From: Sphingobacterium cavernae
Lineage (GTDB): Bacteria; Bacteroidota; Bacteroidia; Sphingobacteriales; Sphingobacteriaceae
Assembly (NCBI RefSeq): GCF_008520265.1
Contig: NZ_VIQM01000054.1
Coordinates: 124,001-188,000, forward strand
Direction of reading: 5' to 3'
DNA: 64,000 nucleotides
The notes under the pieces are model-generated. The model did not search any database, was not told the DNA's origin, and saw only the letters and a program-made list of their open reading frames with translations. This document shows positions 48,396 through 58,073 of the stretch, piece after piece. The translations under genes were made by a program, and so were the position numbers. Position 1 is the first letter of the stretch. Every line of letters starts with the position of its first letter.

Positions 48396-50298
48396 TAGAG
48401 TTGCAAAAGCACAAGATAACATTATCCCCAAGCCTATTCATGCTGTTTGGGGACAAGAAAACTTGGATTTGAGTAATGGTGTTTACATTAAAAGGACCAA
48501 TTCATCGCTTACGTCTGAGCACGAAATTCTGAAGAATATTTTTAAATCTTGGGGTATAAATATTGTAAATAAACCGCTAAAAAAACGAATTCCAACCGTT
48601 ACTTTAAATATTCAACCTAATTTAAAAGGTAAAGATGAAGGTTATAACTTGCTAATTAGCAGTAATGAAATTAATGTTACGGCAAAAACTGCTGCTGGAA
48701 TTTTTTATGGACTTCAAACCTTAAAACAATTTTCGGTATTGAATCATAAGATTCAATTTGCTAGCATTCAAGATGAGCCGGCTTTTTCATGGCGTGCTTA
48801 TTTGATTGATGTCGGTCGTAATTTCCAACCTGTGGATATGATCAAAGAGCAAATTGATGTCATGGCACAATACAAGTTGAACGTGCTACATTTTCATTTT
48901 ACTGAAGATATTGCTTGGCGATTGCAAAGTGACAAATATCCAGGCTTGACAGATGCTTCAGTAATGACACGATGGAAAGGTCAGTATTACTCGAAGCAAG
49001 ATTTCAAAGATTTAATGCAATATTGTAAAGAACGTCATATTACATTTCTACCAGAGATAGATATGCCTGGACATAGTGCTGCCTTCAAAAGATTCTTTGG
49101 CGTGGATATGCAATCGGATTCTGGAATGGTATTCATCAAGGAATTGTTAACCGAATTTCGTCAGAACTTTCCTGAATTAGATGTCATCCATATCGGCGGG
49201 GATGAAGTGAAGATCACGAATAAAAATTTCATGCCTGAAATCACAAAGTATGTAGAGAATTTAGGGTATAAGAAGACAATTGGATGGGATCCTGGAAGTA
49301 ATTTGGAGCCGCAGACTATTCGCCAAATGTGGATGGGCGGACCAAAATTGATCGAGGAAAAAGGCGATAAAATATACATCGAATCCAAGCATTTGTACAT
49401 AAATCATATGGATCCTTTGGAAACGGTGACTACATTATTTCACCGTAAAATTGGAGAAGTGGATAAGGAACATAAGAATTTCATTGGAGCCACATTATGC
49501 TCATGGCCTGATCGTGCTGTAGCAAAACCAATTGATATGTTTCACCACAGTGCTATTTATCCGGCTATTTTAACTTTCGCCGAGCGCATTTGGCAAGGTG
49601 GAGGTCGAGCAGGATGGATCGCTAATATTGTTTCTGCAGATGATATAAACTATAACGATTTTGTTGCTTTTGAAAAGAGACTGCTTCTTCATAAGAAATT
49701 ATATTTTGCGGAGAAGCCTTTTTCATATGTGTCTCAATTGGGAATAAAATGGGAATTAATTGGTCCTTTTGATAATTTAGGTGATGTATATAAAAGTTTT
49801 GCAATAGAAAAAAATCCGTTTGCACAACATGAGGTTACGAAAGTCGTAGAAGGAGGGACTGTTATTTTGAAGCACTGGTTTGGTGATATAATTGAAGGAG
49901 CAATTTCCAATCCAATAAAGAATACTACCTATTACGCTCGTACAAAAATTTGGTCTGATACAGAGGAGTTAAAGCCTTTCTGGATTGATTTTAATAATTT
50001 CTCGAGGTCTTATTTGACCGATACACCAGAACTGGATAAGTGGGATAATAAAGGAAGCCAAGCCTATGTGAATGGTGTTCGTATTGCGCCGCCGAAATGG
50101 CAAAATGCAGGTCAGCAAGGGCAATCAGAAGTTCCTCTAATTGATGAAGGTTATACTTATCGAGCTCCGACAATGATTATGTTAAAAAAAGGTTGGAATG
50201 AGGTGTTATTAAAACTTCCAGTAGCAGAATTTAGAGGTAGAACATGGGACAATCCCTCCAAATGGATGTTTACGTTTGTTCCAATAGAAACGAAATAA
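48343..50298 (+). CDS. Beta-N-acetylhexosaminidase, GH20
   Basis: A 651-residue secreted glycosidase (signal ends RVAKAQ near residue 24). A GH20b N-terminal domain (about 30-140) precedes the catalytic barrel (SWRAYLIDVGRNFQPVDMIKEQIDVM onward). The catalytic pair is in VIHIGGDEVKIT near residue 282 (Asp-Glu), and the substrate-binding tryptophan segments are AWRLQSDKYPGL and IRQMWMGGP. The C-terminal third may be a sheet-rich accessory domain. It exposes further sugars on host glycans after sialidase. The 53-bp overlap with the epimerase gene is unusually long, so its real start could be the second ATG (48346). Confidence 0.9.
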   Translation: MMKAINLLVLVIVWTATSRVAKAQDNIIPKPIHAVWGQENLDLSNGVYIKRTNSSLTSEHEILKNIFKSWGINIVNKPLKKRIPTVTLNIQPNLKGKDEGYNLLISSNEINVTAKTAAGIFYGLQTLKQFSVLNHKIQFASIQDEPAFSWRAYLIDVGRNFQPVDMIKEQIDVMAQYKLNVLHFHFTEDIAWRLQSDKYPGLTDASVMTRWKGQYYSKQDFKDLMQYCKERHITFLPEIDMPGHSAAFKRFFGVDMQSDSGMVFIKELLTEFRQNFPELDVIHIGGDEVKITNKNFMPEITKYVENLGYKKTIGWDPGSNLEPQTIRQMWMGGPKLIEEKGDKIYIESKHLYINHMDPLETVTTLFHRKIGEVDKEHKNFIGATLCSWPDRAVAKPIDMFHHSAIYPAILTFAERIWQGGGRAGWIANIVSADDINYNDFVAFEKRLLLHKKLYFAEKPFSYVSQLGIKWELIGPFDNLGDVYKSFAIEKNPFAQHEVTKVVEGGTVILKHWFGDIIEGAISNPIKNTTYYARTKIWSDTEELKPFWIDFNNFSRSYLTDTPELDKWDNKGSQAYVNGVRIAPPKWQNAGQQGQSEVPLIDEGYTYRAPTMIMLKKGWNEVLLKLPVAEFRGRTWDNPSKWMFTFVPIETK

Positions 50299-50319
50299 AA
50301 AACAAACATTATAAATACT

Positions 50320-51480
50320 ATGAAAAAACTATTTTTAAGTTTTTGTGCAATCACGGCTTCTTTTGTGCTAATGGCACAAGAAGTAACCGTTTTTAAATCT
50401 GGTGAAGACGGCTATGCAAGTTACCGTATTCCAGCTATCGTGAAGGGAAAATCTGGTGAGTTAATTGCTTTTTCTGAAGGACGTGTAGATCACTCTGGTG
50501 ATTTTGGTAATGTGGATATTGTATACAAAATCAGTAAAGATGGCGGTAAAACTTGGGGAGCTTTACAAGTGGCGGTAGATTATGACAAATTGCAAGCTGG
50601 AAATCCAGCTCCAGTAGTAGATTTATTGGATCCGGCTTATCCACAAGGTAGACTTTTCTTATTTTACAATACAGGAAACGATCACGAAGGGGACGTTCGT
50701 AAGGGCAAAGGTCTTCGTGAAGTGTGGTACAAAGTATCTTCAGATGCTGGAAAAACGTGGTCAGAAGCGGTGAATATCACAACGCAAGCTCACCGACCTA
50801 AGCAGCCGCAAATCAATCCAGCATATAATTTTAAAGAAGATTGGAGAACGTATGCGAATACACCTGGTCATGGTTTTCAGTTCGTATCTGGACCGAATAA
50901 AGGTAGAATTTATATAGCAGGAAACCACAATGCAGGAGATCCACAGCCGCAAAATAAAGATTGGAATGCGCACGCTTATTATTCGGACGATCATGGCAAG
51001 ACATTCAAATTGAGTGAGAAAGTACCTTATCCAGGAACCAATGAATCTTTAGCAGCTCAAATTGGCGAGAATTCGGTCTACATGACTTCACGTAATCAGC
51101 AGTTGACGCCAAAACAAAGAGTGATTTCGATTTCACACGATGGTGGCCACACTTGGGTTTCATCAGCACCTGATGCTAATCTTCCTGATCCAATCAATCA
51201 AGGCGCTGTTTTATCTTGGAAAAAAGGTAAAAAGTTCGTCCTAGCACACATCAATGCAGCGGATGAAAATAAGCGTGATAACCTGACTTTGCGTTTATCG
51301 AAGGATCAAGGTAAAACTTGGTACTTCAACAAAGTTGTGGCTAAAAGTCCAGAAGGTTATAAAGGTGGGGCATACGCTGCCTATAGTGATATCGTATTAG
51401 TAAAGCAAAACTCAATCGGTGTAATGTATGAAAAAGATGGTTACAAAGAAATCGTATTTGTACCTGTCGCAATTAAATAG
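50320..51480 (+). CDS. nanH: Exo-alpha-sialidase (neuraminidase), GH33
   Basis: A 386-residue secreted sialidase (signal ends SFVLMAQ, residue 20). The RIP motif with the first catalytic arginine is YRIPAIV (Arg36). The Asp-box pattern S-x-D-x-G-x-T-W recurs at SKDGGKTWG, SSDAGKTWS, SDDHGKTFK, SHDGGHTWV and SKDQGKTWY, consistent with the six-bladed propeller. The catalytic Tyr/Glu region and two further arginines are expected in the KGLREVWYK and NESLAAQIGENS areas. It lacks the extra N-terminal carbohydrate-binding domain of the longer Bacteroides NanH. It is last in the nan operon, ended by a strong hairpin. Confidence 0.92.
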   Translation: MKKLFLSFCAITASFVLMAQEVTVFKSGEDGYASYRIPAIVKGKSGELIAFSEGRVDHSGDFGNVDIVYKISKDGGKTWGALQVAVDYDKLQAGNPAPVVDLLDPAYPQGRLFLFYNTGNDHEGDVRKGKGLREVWYKVSSDAGKTWSEAVNITTQAHRPKQPQINPAYNFKEDWRTYANTPGHGFQFVSGPNKGRIYIAGNHNAGDPQPQNKDWNAHAYYSDDHGKTFKLSEKVPYPGTNESLAAQIGENSVYMTSRNQQLTPKQRVISISHDGGHTWVSSAPDANLPDPINQGAVLSWKKGKKFVLAHINAADENKRDNLTLRLSKDQGKTWYFNKVVAKSPEGYKGGAYAAYSDIVLVKQNSIGVMYEKDGYKEIVFVPVAIK

Positions 51481-51508
51481 TCTAAGTTTTCCATTAGTCA
51501 TAAACCAA

Positions 51509-51540
51509 AAACGCTGTTCGATAGGAACAGCGTTTCTTTT
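51509..51540. terminator. Bidirectional terminator between nanH and speA
   Basis: Arms AAACGCTGTTC and GAACAGCGTTT around GATAG, with T-tracts on both sides (TCTTTT in plus; TTTGG in minus). The hairpin itself spans 51509-51535. Confidence 0.85.
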
Positions 51541-51547
51541 ATATTTT

Positions 51548-52939
51548 CTATTGGTAGCCCAATAGTTTCATTACTTGTTTCGAGTTTTGCTCTTCACCGA
51601 AAACTTCATAGTTGAAAGTCTCGTCTCTGTTGCGACGTATCAATACGTGCTTAGGAGAAGGCAACAAACAGTGGTGAATACCACCATAACCTGACAATAC
51701 ATCTTGGTAAGCCCCTGTATGGAAAAATCCCAAGTACTGTACTTTACGTGTTTTAGGCATAAATACAGAGTTCATGTGTGCTTCTTGATTGTAATAATCT
51801 TGACCATCGCAAGTAATACCACCTAAGTTTACGCGTTCGTATTCTGAATCCCAATTGTTGATTGGTAGCAAAATATATTTTTGGTTCAATGCCCATACGT
51901 CCGGTAAGTTCGTGATGAATGAACCATCAATCATAAACCATCTTTCACGGTCATTTTGTTGTTTACGACCCAGTACTTTGTACAAGATACCTGAAGCCTC
52001 AGCAACTGTATATTTGCCAAATTCCGTAATGATATCTGGTTCCATTACTTCATGGTGCGCACAGATTTGTTTGATACGGTTTACAATTTCATTGACCATG
52101 TATTCATAATCAAAATCATGAACCAATGAATCTTTGAAAGGCATACCACCACCGATATCTAATGTATCTAAATCTGGATTTATCTTCTTGAATTTACAGT
52201 AAAGCGTTACATATTTCTCTAACTCATTCCAATAATACGGCGTATCCGAAATACCAGAATTGATAAAGAAGTGTAATAACTTCACTTTGAAATTAGGGTT
52301 GTCTGCAATTTTGTTATTGTAAAATTCAATAACGTCTTCTTGACGAATACCTAATCGAGACGTATAAAATTGAGAATCAGGTTGCTCTTCTGAAGCAATA
52401 CGAATACCCAAAGCACATGGCTCATCCAATTCAATCTCATCATCATACAAATTGAATTCTTCCTTGTTGTCCAATACAGGAATGATATTCGTGTAGCCAT
52501 CATGGATCATATCGATGATGTACTGTTTGTATTGATACGTTTTGAAACCATTACAAATCACCGTAATGTCTTTCGTTACCGTTCCCTGACGCTCCAATGA
52601 ATCAATCATCGGCATATCAAATGCAGATGAAGTCTCCAAGTGGATATCATTTTTTAACGCTTCTTCTACGATGTGTTTGAAGTGCGACGACTTGGTACAA
52701 TAACAATACTTATACGAACCACGGTAGTTGTGTTTCAAAATCGCGGTTTGAAACAAGATTTTCGCTTGTTGTATTTTTTTGCTGACAATAGGTAGGTACG
52801 TAAAACGCAATGGCGTGCCATACGTTTCAATCATTTCCATCAAATTCAAATCGTGGAAATACAATTCGTCGTCGATGATTTCGAATCCGTCTTGGGGAAA
52901 ACCAACACTTAAGTCAAGAAATTCCTGATAGCTCTGCAT
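51548..52939 (-). CDS. speA: Arginine decarboxylase (PLP-dependent, alanine-racemase fold)
   Basis: A 463-residue PLP enzyme that makes agmatine, the first step of polyamine synthesis. The PLP lysine lies in YKYCYCTKSSHF near residue 80. The barrel segments LDIGGGMPFKD near 250 and VTEFGKYT-type ITEFGKYTVAEA near 310 are present, and the C-terminal C-x-G-Q-D-Y segment (ITCDGQDY) near 380 supplies the opposite active site. This short form (about 460 residues, versus 630-660 for E. coli SpeA) is typical of Bacteroidota. It is divergent from argS by 108 bp. Confidence 0.9.
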   Translation of the reverse strand: MQSYQEFLDLSVGFPQDGFEIIDDELYFHDLNLMEMIETYGTPLRFTYLPIVSKKIQQAKILFQTAILKHNYRGSYKYCYCTKSSHFKHIVEEALKNDIHLETSSAFDMPMIDSLERQGTVTKDITVICNGFKTYQYKQYIIDMIHDGYTNIIPVLDNKEEFNLYDDEIELDEPCALGIRIASEEQPDSQFYTSRLGIRQEDVIEFYNNKIADNPNFKVKLLHFFINSGISDTPYYWNELEKYVTLYCKFKKINPDLDTLDIGGGMPFKDSLVHDFDYEYMVNEIVNRIKQICAHHEVMEPDIITEFGKYTVAEASGILYKVLGRKQQNDRERWFMIDGSFITNLPDVWALNQKYILLPINNWDSEYERVNLGGITCDGQDYYNQEAHMNSVFMPKTRKVQYLGFFHTGAYQDVLSGYGGIHHCLLPSPKHVLIRRNRDETFNYEVFGEEQNSKQVMKLLGYQ

Positions 52940-52954
52940 TTTTTATTATTTTTG

Positions 52955-52962
52955 CAAAGATA
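52955..52962 (-). promoter_or_regulatory. Candidate -7 box of the speA promoter
   Basis: On the minus strand TATCTTTG matches TAnnTTTG, 16 bp upstream of the start codon. The -33 region is only a partial match. Confidence 0.5.
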
Positions 52963-53047
52963 TACTTTCATAATGAATACCTAAATACATTGGGTGTTAT
53001 TTTTCCCGTTCATTATCAGAAAGATAGAATTATTACGCAATAATTAC

Positions 53048-54832
53048 ATGACGAATTCGATACAAGATACACTAGTTCAACAAACTGTTGCCGCTGTCAA
53101 AGCGCTTTATGGTGCTGATATTCCAGAATCGCAAATTTCTCTGCAAGAGACAAGAAAAGAATTTGAAGGTCAAATCACTATCGTTACTTTTCCCGTAACT
53201 CGCTTCTCCAAAAAGTCTCCAGAACAAACAGGTACAGAAATAGGGGAGTATTTACAACAAAATATTGAAGTTATTTCGGCTTTCAATGTGATAAAGGGAT
53301 TTTTGAATATTTCATTATCGGATTCGTATTGGATTGCTTTGTTGAATAAGACTATTACTGCTGAAAATTTCGGTCAATTCCCTGAAAATGGTAAAAAATT
53401 GATGGTGGAATATTCTTCACCTAATACCAATAAACCTTTACACTTGGGCCACATTCGCAACAATTTGTTAGGGTATTCGGTAGCGGAAATTTTGAAAGCT
53501 TACGGTTATGATATTATCAAAACAAATTTGGTAAATGACCGTGGTGTGCATATTTGTAAATCGATGTTGGCTTGGCAGAAGTTCGGAAATGGTGAAACAC
53601 CAGAATCTTCAGGCTTGAAAGGTGACCACTTAGTAGGTAAATATTATGTGGTCTTCGATAAAGAATACAAAAAAGAAATCGAAGCTTTAAAAGCGGAAGG
53701 TCAAACGGAAGACGAAGCGAAGAAGAATGCGCCTTTGATGTTGGAGACGCAAGAAATGTTGCGTCAATGGGAAGCAGGGAATGAGGAAGTAATCGCGCTT
53801 TGGTCTAAAATGAACGGTTGGGTGTATGCTGGTTTTGAGAAGACGTATAAACAACTTGGTGTTGATTTCGATAAATTTTATTACGAATCAAATACCTATT
53901 TATTAGGTAAAGATATTATCCAAGAAGGTCTGGAAAGCGGTGTTTTCTTCAAAAAAGAAGACAACTCGGTGTGGATTGATTTGAAGGATGAAGGTTTAGA
54001 CCAAAAATTGGTGTTGCGCGGTGATGGAACATCCGTTTACATCACACAAGATTTGGGTACAGCACAATTAAAATACGACGAATTCGGAATGAGTGAGTCT
54101 ATTTATGTAGTAGGTAATGAGCAAGACTACCACTTCAAAGTGTTGTTTACTATTCTAAAAAAACTAGGCAAATCTTGGGCAGATGGTTTATTCCATTTAT
54201 CATATGGTATGGTGGATTTACCTTCTGGAAAGATGAAATCTCGTGAAGGAACTGTCGTAGATGCTGATGATTTGATGGCTGAAATGGTGGAGACGGCTAA
54301 ATCACGTACTGAAGAATTAGGAAAAACTGAAGATTTTTCTGAAGAACAAAAGGCAGCACTTTACGATACAATCGGCATGGGAGCTTTGAAATATTTCTTG
54401 TTGAAAGTTGACCCTAAAAAACGATTGTTATTTGATCCGAACGAATCGGTGGATTTTCAAGGTCATACAGGACCATTTATTCAATATACGCACGCTCGTA
54501 TCAAGTCCGTATTGCGCAAAGCTGAATTTAATTCTGATGCAGCAATAGCTATTCCAACTAATATATCAACGTATGAACGTGATTTGATTCAGGCTTTGGG
54601 ACAATTCCCAAGTGTAATTGAAATCGCTGCAAAAGAGTTTAGTCCTGCACAATTAGCAAATTATGCTTATGAGATTGCTAAATTGTACAACAAATTCTAT
54701 CATGAAGAGACGATTTTGAAAGCAGAAGATGTTGATGTAAAGACTTTCCGTTTACATTTATCAGCTGCAGCAGCCAAAGTAATAGCTAAGGCAACACGTC
54801 TGTTAGGAATCCAGGTTCCAGAGAGAATGTAA
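53048..54832 (+). CDS. argS: Arginyl-tRNA synthetase
   Basis: 594 residues from the ATG at 53048 (MTNSIQDTLVQQ); an in-frame start 54 bp upstream would add unusual hydrophobic residues and is not chosen. Class I synthetase: the HIGH signature is in NKPLHLGHIRNNLLG near residue 130, and the KMSKS-like loop is GKMKSREG near 395. The N-terminal tRNA D-loop-binding domain and the C-terminal anticodon domain (all helical, ending LGIQVPERM) are complete. It is followed by a strong terminator. Confidence 0.96.
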   Translation: MTNSIQDTLVQQTVAAVKALYGADIPESQISLQETRKEFEGQITIVTFPVTRFSKKSPEQTGTEIGEYLQQNIEVISAFNVIKGFLNISLSDSYWIALLNKTITAENFGQFPENGKKLMVEYSSPNTNKPLHLGHIRNNLLGYSVAEILKAYGYDIIKTNLVNDRGVHICKSMLAWQKFGNGETPESSGLKGDHLVGKYYVVFDKEYKKEIEALKAEGQTEDEAKKNAPLMLETQEMLRQWEAGNEEVIALWSKMNGWVYAGFEKTYKQLGVDFDKFYYESNTYLLGKDIIQEGLESGVFFKKEDNSVWIDLKDEGLDQKLVLRGDGTSVYITQDLGTAQLKYDEFGMSESIYVVGNEQDYHFKVLFTILKKLGKSWADGLFHLSYGMVDLPSGKMKSREGTVVDADDLMAEMVETAKSRTEELGKTEDFSEEQKAALYDTIGMGALKYFLLKVDPKKRLLFDPNESVDFQGHTGPFIQYTHARIKSVLRKAEFNSDAAIAIPTNISTYERDLIQALGQFPSVIEIAAKEFSPAQLANYAYEIAKLYNKFYHEETILKAEDVDVKTFRLHLSAAAAKVIAKATRLLGIQVPERM

Positions 54833-54857
54833 CAGAGCATTCAATATATAATTGAGA

Positions 54858-54893
54858 AATAATCTAACCATTTTGGTTAGATTATTTTTTTTG
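54858..54893 (+). terminator. Terminator of argS
   Basis: 12-bp arms AATAATCTAACC and GGTTAGATTATT with a loop of ATTTT, followed by TTTTTTTG. Confidence 0.9.
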
Positions 54894-54942
54894 CGATAAT
54901 ACCTAAGTATATTTGGCATCTTATATGCACCAGAATAAAACT

Positions 54943-56025
54943 ATGAAGAGATACAAAGTAGGTTTAATAGGGTTTTCAATTGGTGGACATGTATTTCATG
55001 CTCCTTTTATTGCAAGTAATCCAGATTTAGAATTATATAAGGTTACTGCTCGTAAAGAAGAGCAACAAAAAATGTTAGCTGAACGCTATCCAGAAGCTAT
55101 TGGCGTCCTTTCGGCAGATGAAATAATCAATGATTCTGAAGTGGATATTGTAGTGGTAGCAACGTCCAATGATGTGCATTACAGTCTGACCAAGCAAGCT
55201 TTGGAAACCGGTAAACATGTCATCGTCGAAAAGCCTTTTACCAATACCACATCGGAAGCGGATGAATTAATCGCTTTAGCGAAGAAAAAAGGATTATTAC
55301 TGTCAGTGCATCACAATGCACGATTCCATTCAGATTTCAAAACTGTGAAACGTGTATTAGCTGAGGGAAGATTAGGCAGAGTAGTAAGTTATGAAGCGCG
55401 ATTTGACCGTTTTCGTAATTTTTTGAGAGAAGGAGCGTGGCGTGAACAGGCTGGTCCTGGTTCTGGAATTCATTACGACTTAGGTGCACATTTGATCGAT
55501 CAAGCTTTACAAATATTTGGTCATCCGGAATATGTTTTTGCGGATTTACGCGTACAACGTGACGGCGCTGAAGCAATTGATGACTTTGAATATATTTTAT
55601 CTTATCCTCGTCTTAAAGTTATTTTAAGAGGCCAAATGCTAGCGAAAGAGCCAACTCCAAGATTTGCTATTTATGGGATGAATGGTTCTTTTGTGAAAAA
55701 AGGAGTTGATCCACAGGAAAATTTGTTACGTGCAGGTGTTCGCCCGGAGTCTAAAGCTGATTGGGGTGTAGAATCAGCAGAAATACAAGGTTCACTTTCT
55801 CTATTAGAGAACGGTGAAGATGTGCACGAGTATGTTTTAAGTGAGATCGGTACGGGACAGGATTTTTATAAAAATATTGTTGCGACATTGCGTGGTGAGG
55901 ACGCATTATTCATCAAGCCAGAAGAAGCCCGCGACGTGATACGTATTCTTGAATTGGGAGATATCTCCTCTCGAGAAAGACGAACAGTAACTGTAGAAGG
56001 AGAGCTTATTTCTTCAAAATATTAA
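54943..56025 (+). CDS. Gfo/Idh/MocA-family oxidoreductase
   Basis: 360 residues from the ATG at 54943 (MKRYKVGLIGFSIGGHVFHAPFI); an upstream ATG at 54925 adds six residues. The Rossmann motif is GLIGFSIGG, and the family lysine-proline motif is in HVIVEKPFTNTTSEADEL near residue 96. The C-terminal substrate domain has the SGIHYDLGAHLIDQALQIFG segment with the catalytic-type D-x-x-x-H near 178. The substrate is unknown. It is preceded by the argS terminator and followed by its own, so it is monocistronic. Confidence 0.88.
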   Translation: MKRYKVGLIGFSIGGHVFHAPFIASNPDLELYKVTARKEEQQKMLAERYPEAIGVLSADEIINDSEVDIVVVATSNDVHYSLTKQALETGKHVIVEKPFTNTTSEADELIALAKKKGLLLSVHHNARFHSDFKTVKRVLAEGRLGRVVSYEARFDRFRNFLREGAWREQAGPGSGIHYDLGAHLIDQALQIFGHPEYVFADLRVQRDGAEAIDDFEYILSYPRLKVILRGQMLAKEPTPRFAIYGMNGSFVKKGVDPQENLLRAGVRPESKADWGVESAEIQGSLSLLENGEDVHEYVLSEIGTGQDFYKNIVATLRGEDALFIKPEEARDVIRILELGDISSRERRTVTVEGELISSKY

Positions 56026-56030
56026 AGATG

Positions 56031-56065
56031 AAATCCCGAAGTTAAAGATGCTTCGGGATTTTTCA
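56031..56065 (+). terminator. Terminator of the Gfo/Idh/MocA gene
   Basis: Arms AAATCCCGAAG (56031-56041) and CTTCGGGATTT (56051-56061), followed by TTCATTTCT. Confidence 0.85.
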
Positions 56066-56128
56066 TTTCTATAAACTTGTCATATTTGGCAAGACGACCT
56101 ATCTTTGGCATTCTAAGTAGAAAACATA

Positions 56129-57325
56129 GTGGCAAATTACGATGCAATAATTATTGGAGCTGGAGCGTGTGGATTGATGTGTGCTGCGCAGGCAGGTTTG
56201 TTAGGGAAGAAGACATTGGTTCTTGAAGGAAATGATAAGCCTGGCGCTAAAATTCTCATCTCCGGAGGAGGACGTTGTAATTTTACCAACCTTGGAACTT
56301 CTATAGAAAATTTCGTTTCCGAAAATCCCAAATTTTTGAATGCTGTTTTTTCGCAATGGACAGTAGAAGACACCATTCAGTTTTTTGAAAATTTTGGTGG
56401 AATAAAACCACAGGAAAAGACACTAGGTCAACTATTTCCTACGACAAATAAAGCAAAAGATATTGTAGCAACGTTTACCAAGTTGTTATACGAAACAAGT
56501 CAAGATTTGTGGCTCAATACCTTGGTCAAAGCTGTCGATAAAGTTGCTCAAGAATATGAGCTTACCATTATTCGTAATGGTAAAGAAGAAAAATTAACAG
56601 CTCAAAAAATAGTTTTTGCCTCTGGAGGTTTGCCTGTGCACAAGTTAGGTGCTTCGGATTTTGCATTACGCGTAGCGCGTCAATTTAATCTTAAAATTGT
56701 ACAAACTGCACCCGCTTTGGTACCATTGACCATCACAGGGAAAGATGCAGACTGGTATGCTTCACTTTCTGGGAATTCGGTCTTTGCGCGGGTTTATAAT
56801 GACAAAATATCTTTCGAAGAGAATATCCTTTTTACACATTGGGGGTTGAGTGGACCAGCTATTTTGCAGATTTCATCCTATTGGAAAGCTGGAGATACCT
56901 TTACCATCGACTTGTTGCCAAAATTCAAATTGGAGGATGTCATCAAGCAAGAACGTAATAATGGAGGAAAGCGTCTTGTCGGACAGATGTTAAACGATTT
57001 TTTTACAAGAAAAATGGTTGATGCTTTGGGTAAATTCTTGCCATTAGATGTAAAAATTGCATCTTTAAGTAAGGTTGATGCCAAATTAATAATTGATACT
57101 ATTCACAAGTTCATAGTCAAACCTGCTGGGGATAAAGGTTACGATAAAGCGGAAGTTATGCGTGGAGGGATTTCTACCACAGAACTAAATCCTAAAACTT
57201 TAGAATCAAAGAAAAATCCTGGTTTGTATTTTGGTGGCGAAGCTGTAGACATCACAGGTTGGCTGGGGGGCTACAATTTTCAATGGGCTTGGGCTGCTGG
57301 ATATGCTATTGCGCAAGATATATAG
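56129..57325 (+). CDS. HI0933/YhiN-family NAD(P)/FAD-dependent oxidoreductase
   Basis: 398 residues from a GTG start at 56129. The FAD motif IIIGAGACGLMCAAQAG is at residues 6-22, the family signature KILISGGGRCNFTN near 46, and the C-terminal flavin-contact GGEAVDITGWLGGYNFQWAWAAG near 370. These flavoproteins (BaiN-like) have few defined substrates. No ATG is available nearby without losing the FAD motif. The 5' region has no clear promoter element. Function beyond being a flavin oxidoreductase is not assigned. Confidence 0.88.
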   Translation: MANYDAIIIGAGACGLMCAAQAGLLGKKTLVLEGNDKPGAKILISGGGRCNFTNLGTSIENFVSENPKFLNAVFSQWTVEDTIQFFENFGGIKPQEKTLGQLFPTTNKAKDIVATFTKLLYETSQDLWLNTLVKAVDKVAQEYELTIIRNGKEEKLTAQKIVFASGGLPVHKLGASDFALRVARQFNLKIVQTAPALVPLTITGKDADWYASLSGNSVFARVYNDKISFEENILFTHWGLSGPAILQISSYWKAGDTFTIDLLPKFKLEDVIKQERNNGGKRLVGQMLNDFFTRKMVDALGKFLPLDVKIASLSKVDAKLIIDTIHKFIVKPAGDKGYDKAEVMRGGISTTELNPKTLESKKNPGLYFGGEAVDITGWLGGYNFQWAWAAGYAIAQDI

Positions 57326-57594
57326 ATTACTTTTTAATGTTTTTGTTAAGTTATGCGGATATAAAAAGTTTTTGTATTTTGCGTGAAACTAATTTTGATA
57401 TTCGAAGATTAGTTATATTTGATATGAAAACAATTTTAAGATTATTTTAATATAGTCTTTTCAATCTAACCTTTTGTATTCTAGAGTTTTATTAGTGTTG
57501 ACGTGCTGATTATTATTTAATGATGACAACGTTATCATTGCTAATTATGGTATGATACTCACATATTTTAGAACACATTTGGTGTTTATTACCT
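57326..57594. other. Intergenic region upstream of the signalling cluster
   Basis: 269 bp with no gene. It contains a 21-bp imperfect palindrome at 57519-57539 (arms AATGATGAC and GTTATCATT, eight of nine pairing), 55 bp before the response regulator gene, which could be an operator. Confidence 0.45.
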
Positions 57595-58008
57595 ATGAAT
57601 CCTATGCGCGTAACGCTAGTAGAAGATAATGCTATCTTCTGTTTCTTATTCAAAAAATTTCTGGAAGATTATCCTTCTACAGAAATAGACGTCGAAATTT
57701 TTTCGAATGGTAAAACCGCTTGGAATCATTTTTCATCTATTAAGGATAATCCCAATTTGTTTCCAGATATGCTTTTTGTTGATATCAATATGCCATTTAT
57801 GAATGGATGGGAATTGATCGAAAATCTGGTTGTTAATAATTTTGATTTTATTCATACCACTACAATATACATTGTTAGTTCTTCCAAGAGTTCATTAGAC
57901 TTAGGGAAATTACAGGAATATCAGTTTATCAAAGAATACATTATAAAACCAATAGACAGAGAAGGCATTTATAAATTATTGGATGAGTATAATCAGAATA
58001 TAACTTAA
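57595..58008 (+). CDS. Response regulator, receiver domain only
   Basis: A 137-residue single-domain receiver. The acidic pair is in VEDN (Glu10/Asp11), the phosphorylated aspartate in FVDINMPFMNGWEL (Asp63), and the lysine in YIIKPIDREG near 122. No output domain is present, so it must act through protein contacts, for instance as a phosphate relay for the downstream kinase. It is 65 bp ahead of the GNAT-like gene and probably opens the cluster's transcript. The second ATG (57604) is an alternative start. Confidence 0.9.
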   Translation: MNPMRVTLVEDNAIFCFLFKKFLEDYPSTEIDVEIFSNGKTAWNHFSSIKDNPNLFPDMLFVDINMPFMNGWELIENLVVNNFDFIHTTTIYIVSSSKSSLDLGKLQEYQFIKEYIIKPIDREGIYKLLDEYNQNIT

Positions 58009-58073
58009 TCCATGAATATTAGTTGCTTTAGTTTAATTACAAATCAATATATACACCATATTAAATATTTACA

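Noticed and set aside
57259..57450. A 63-codon frame spanning the end of the HI0933-type gene
   Set aside because: It overlaps the well-supported flavoprotein end in another frame and has no ribosome binding site or homologous features.
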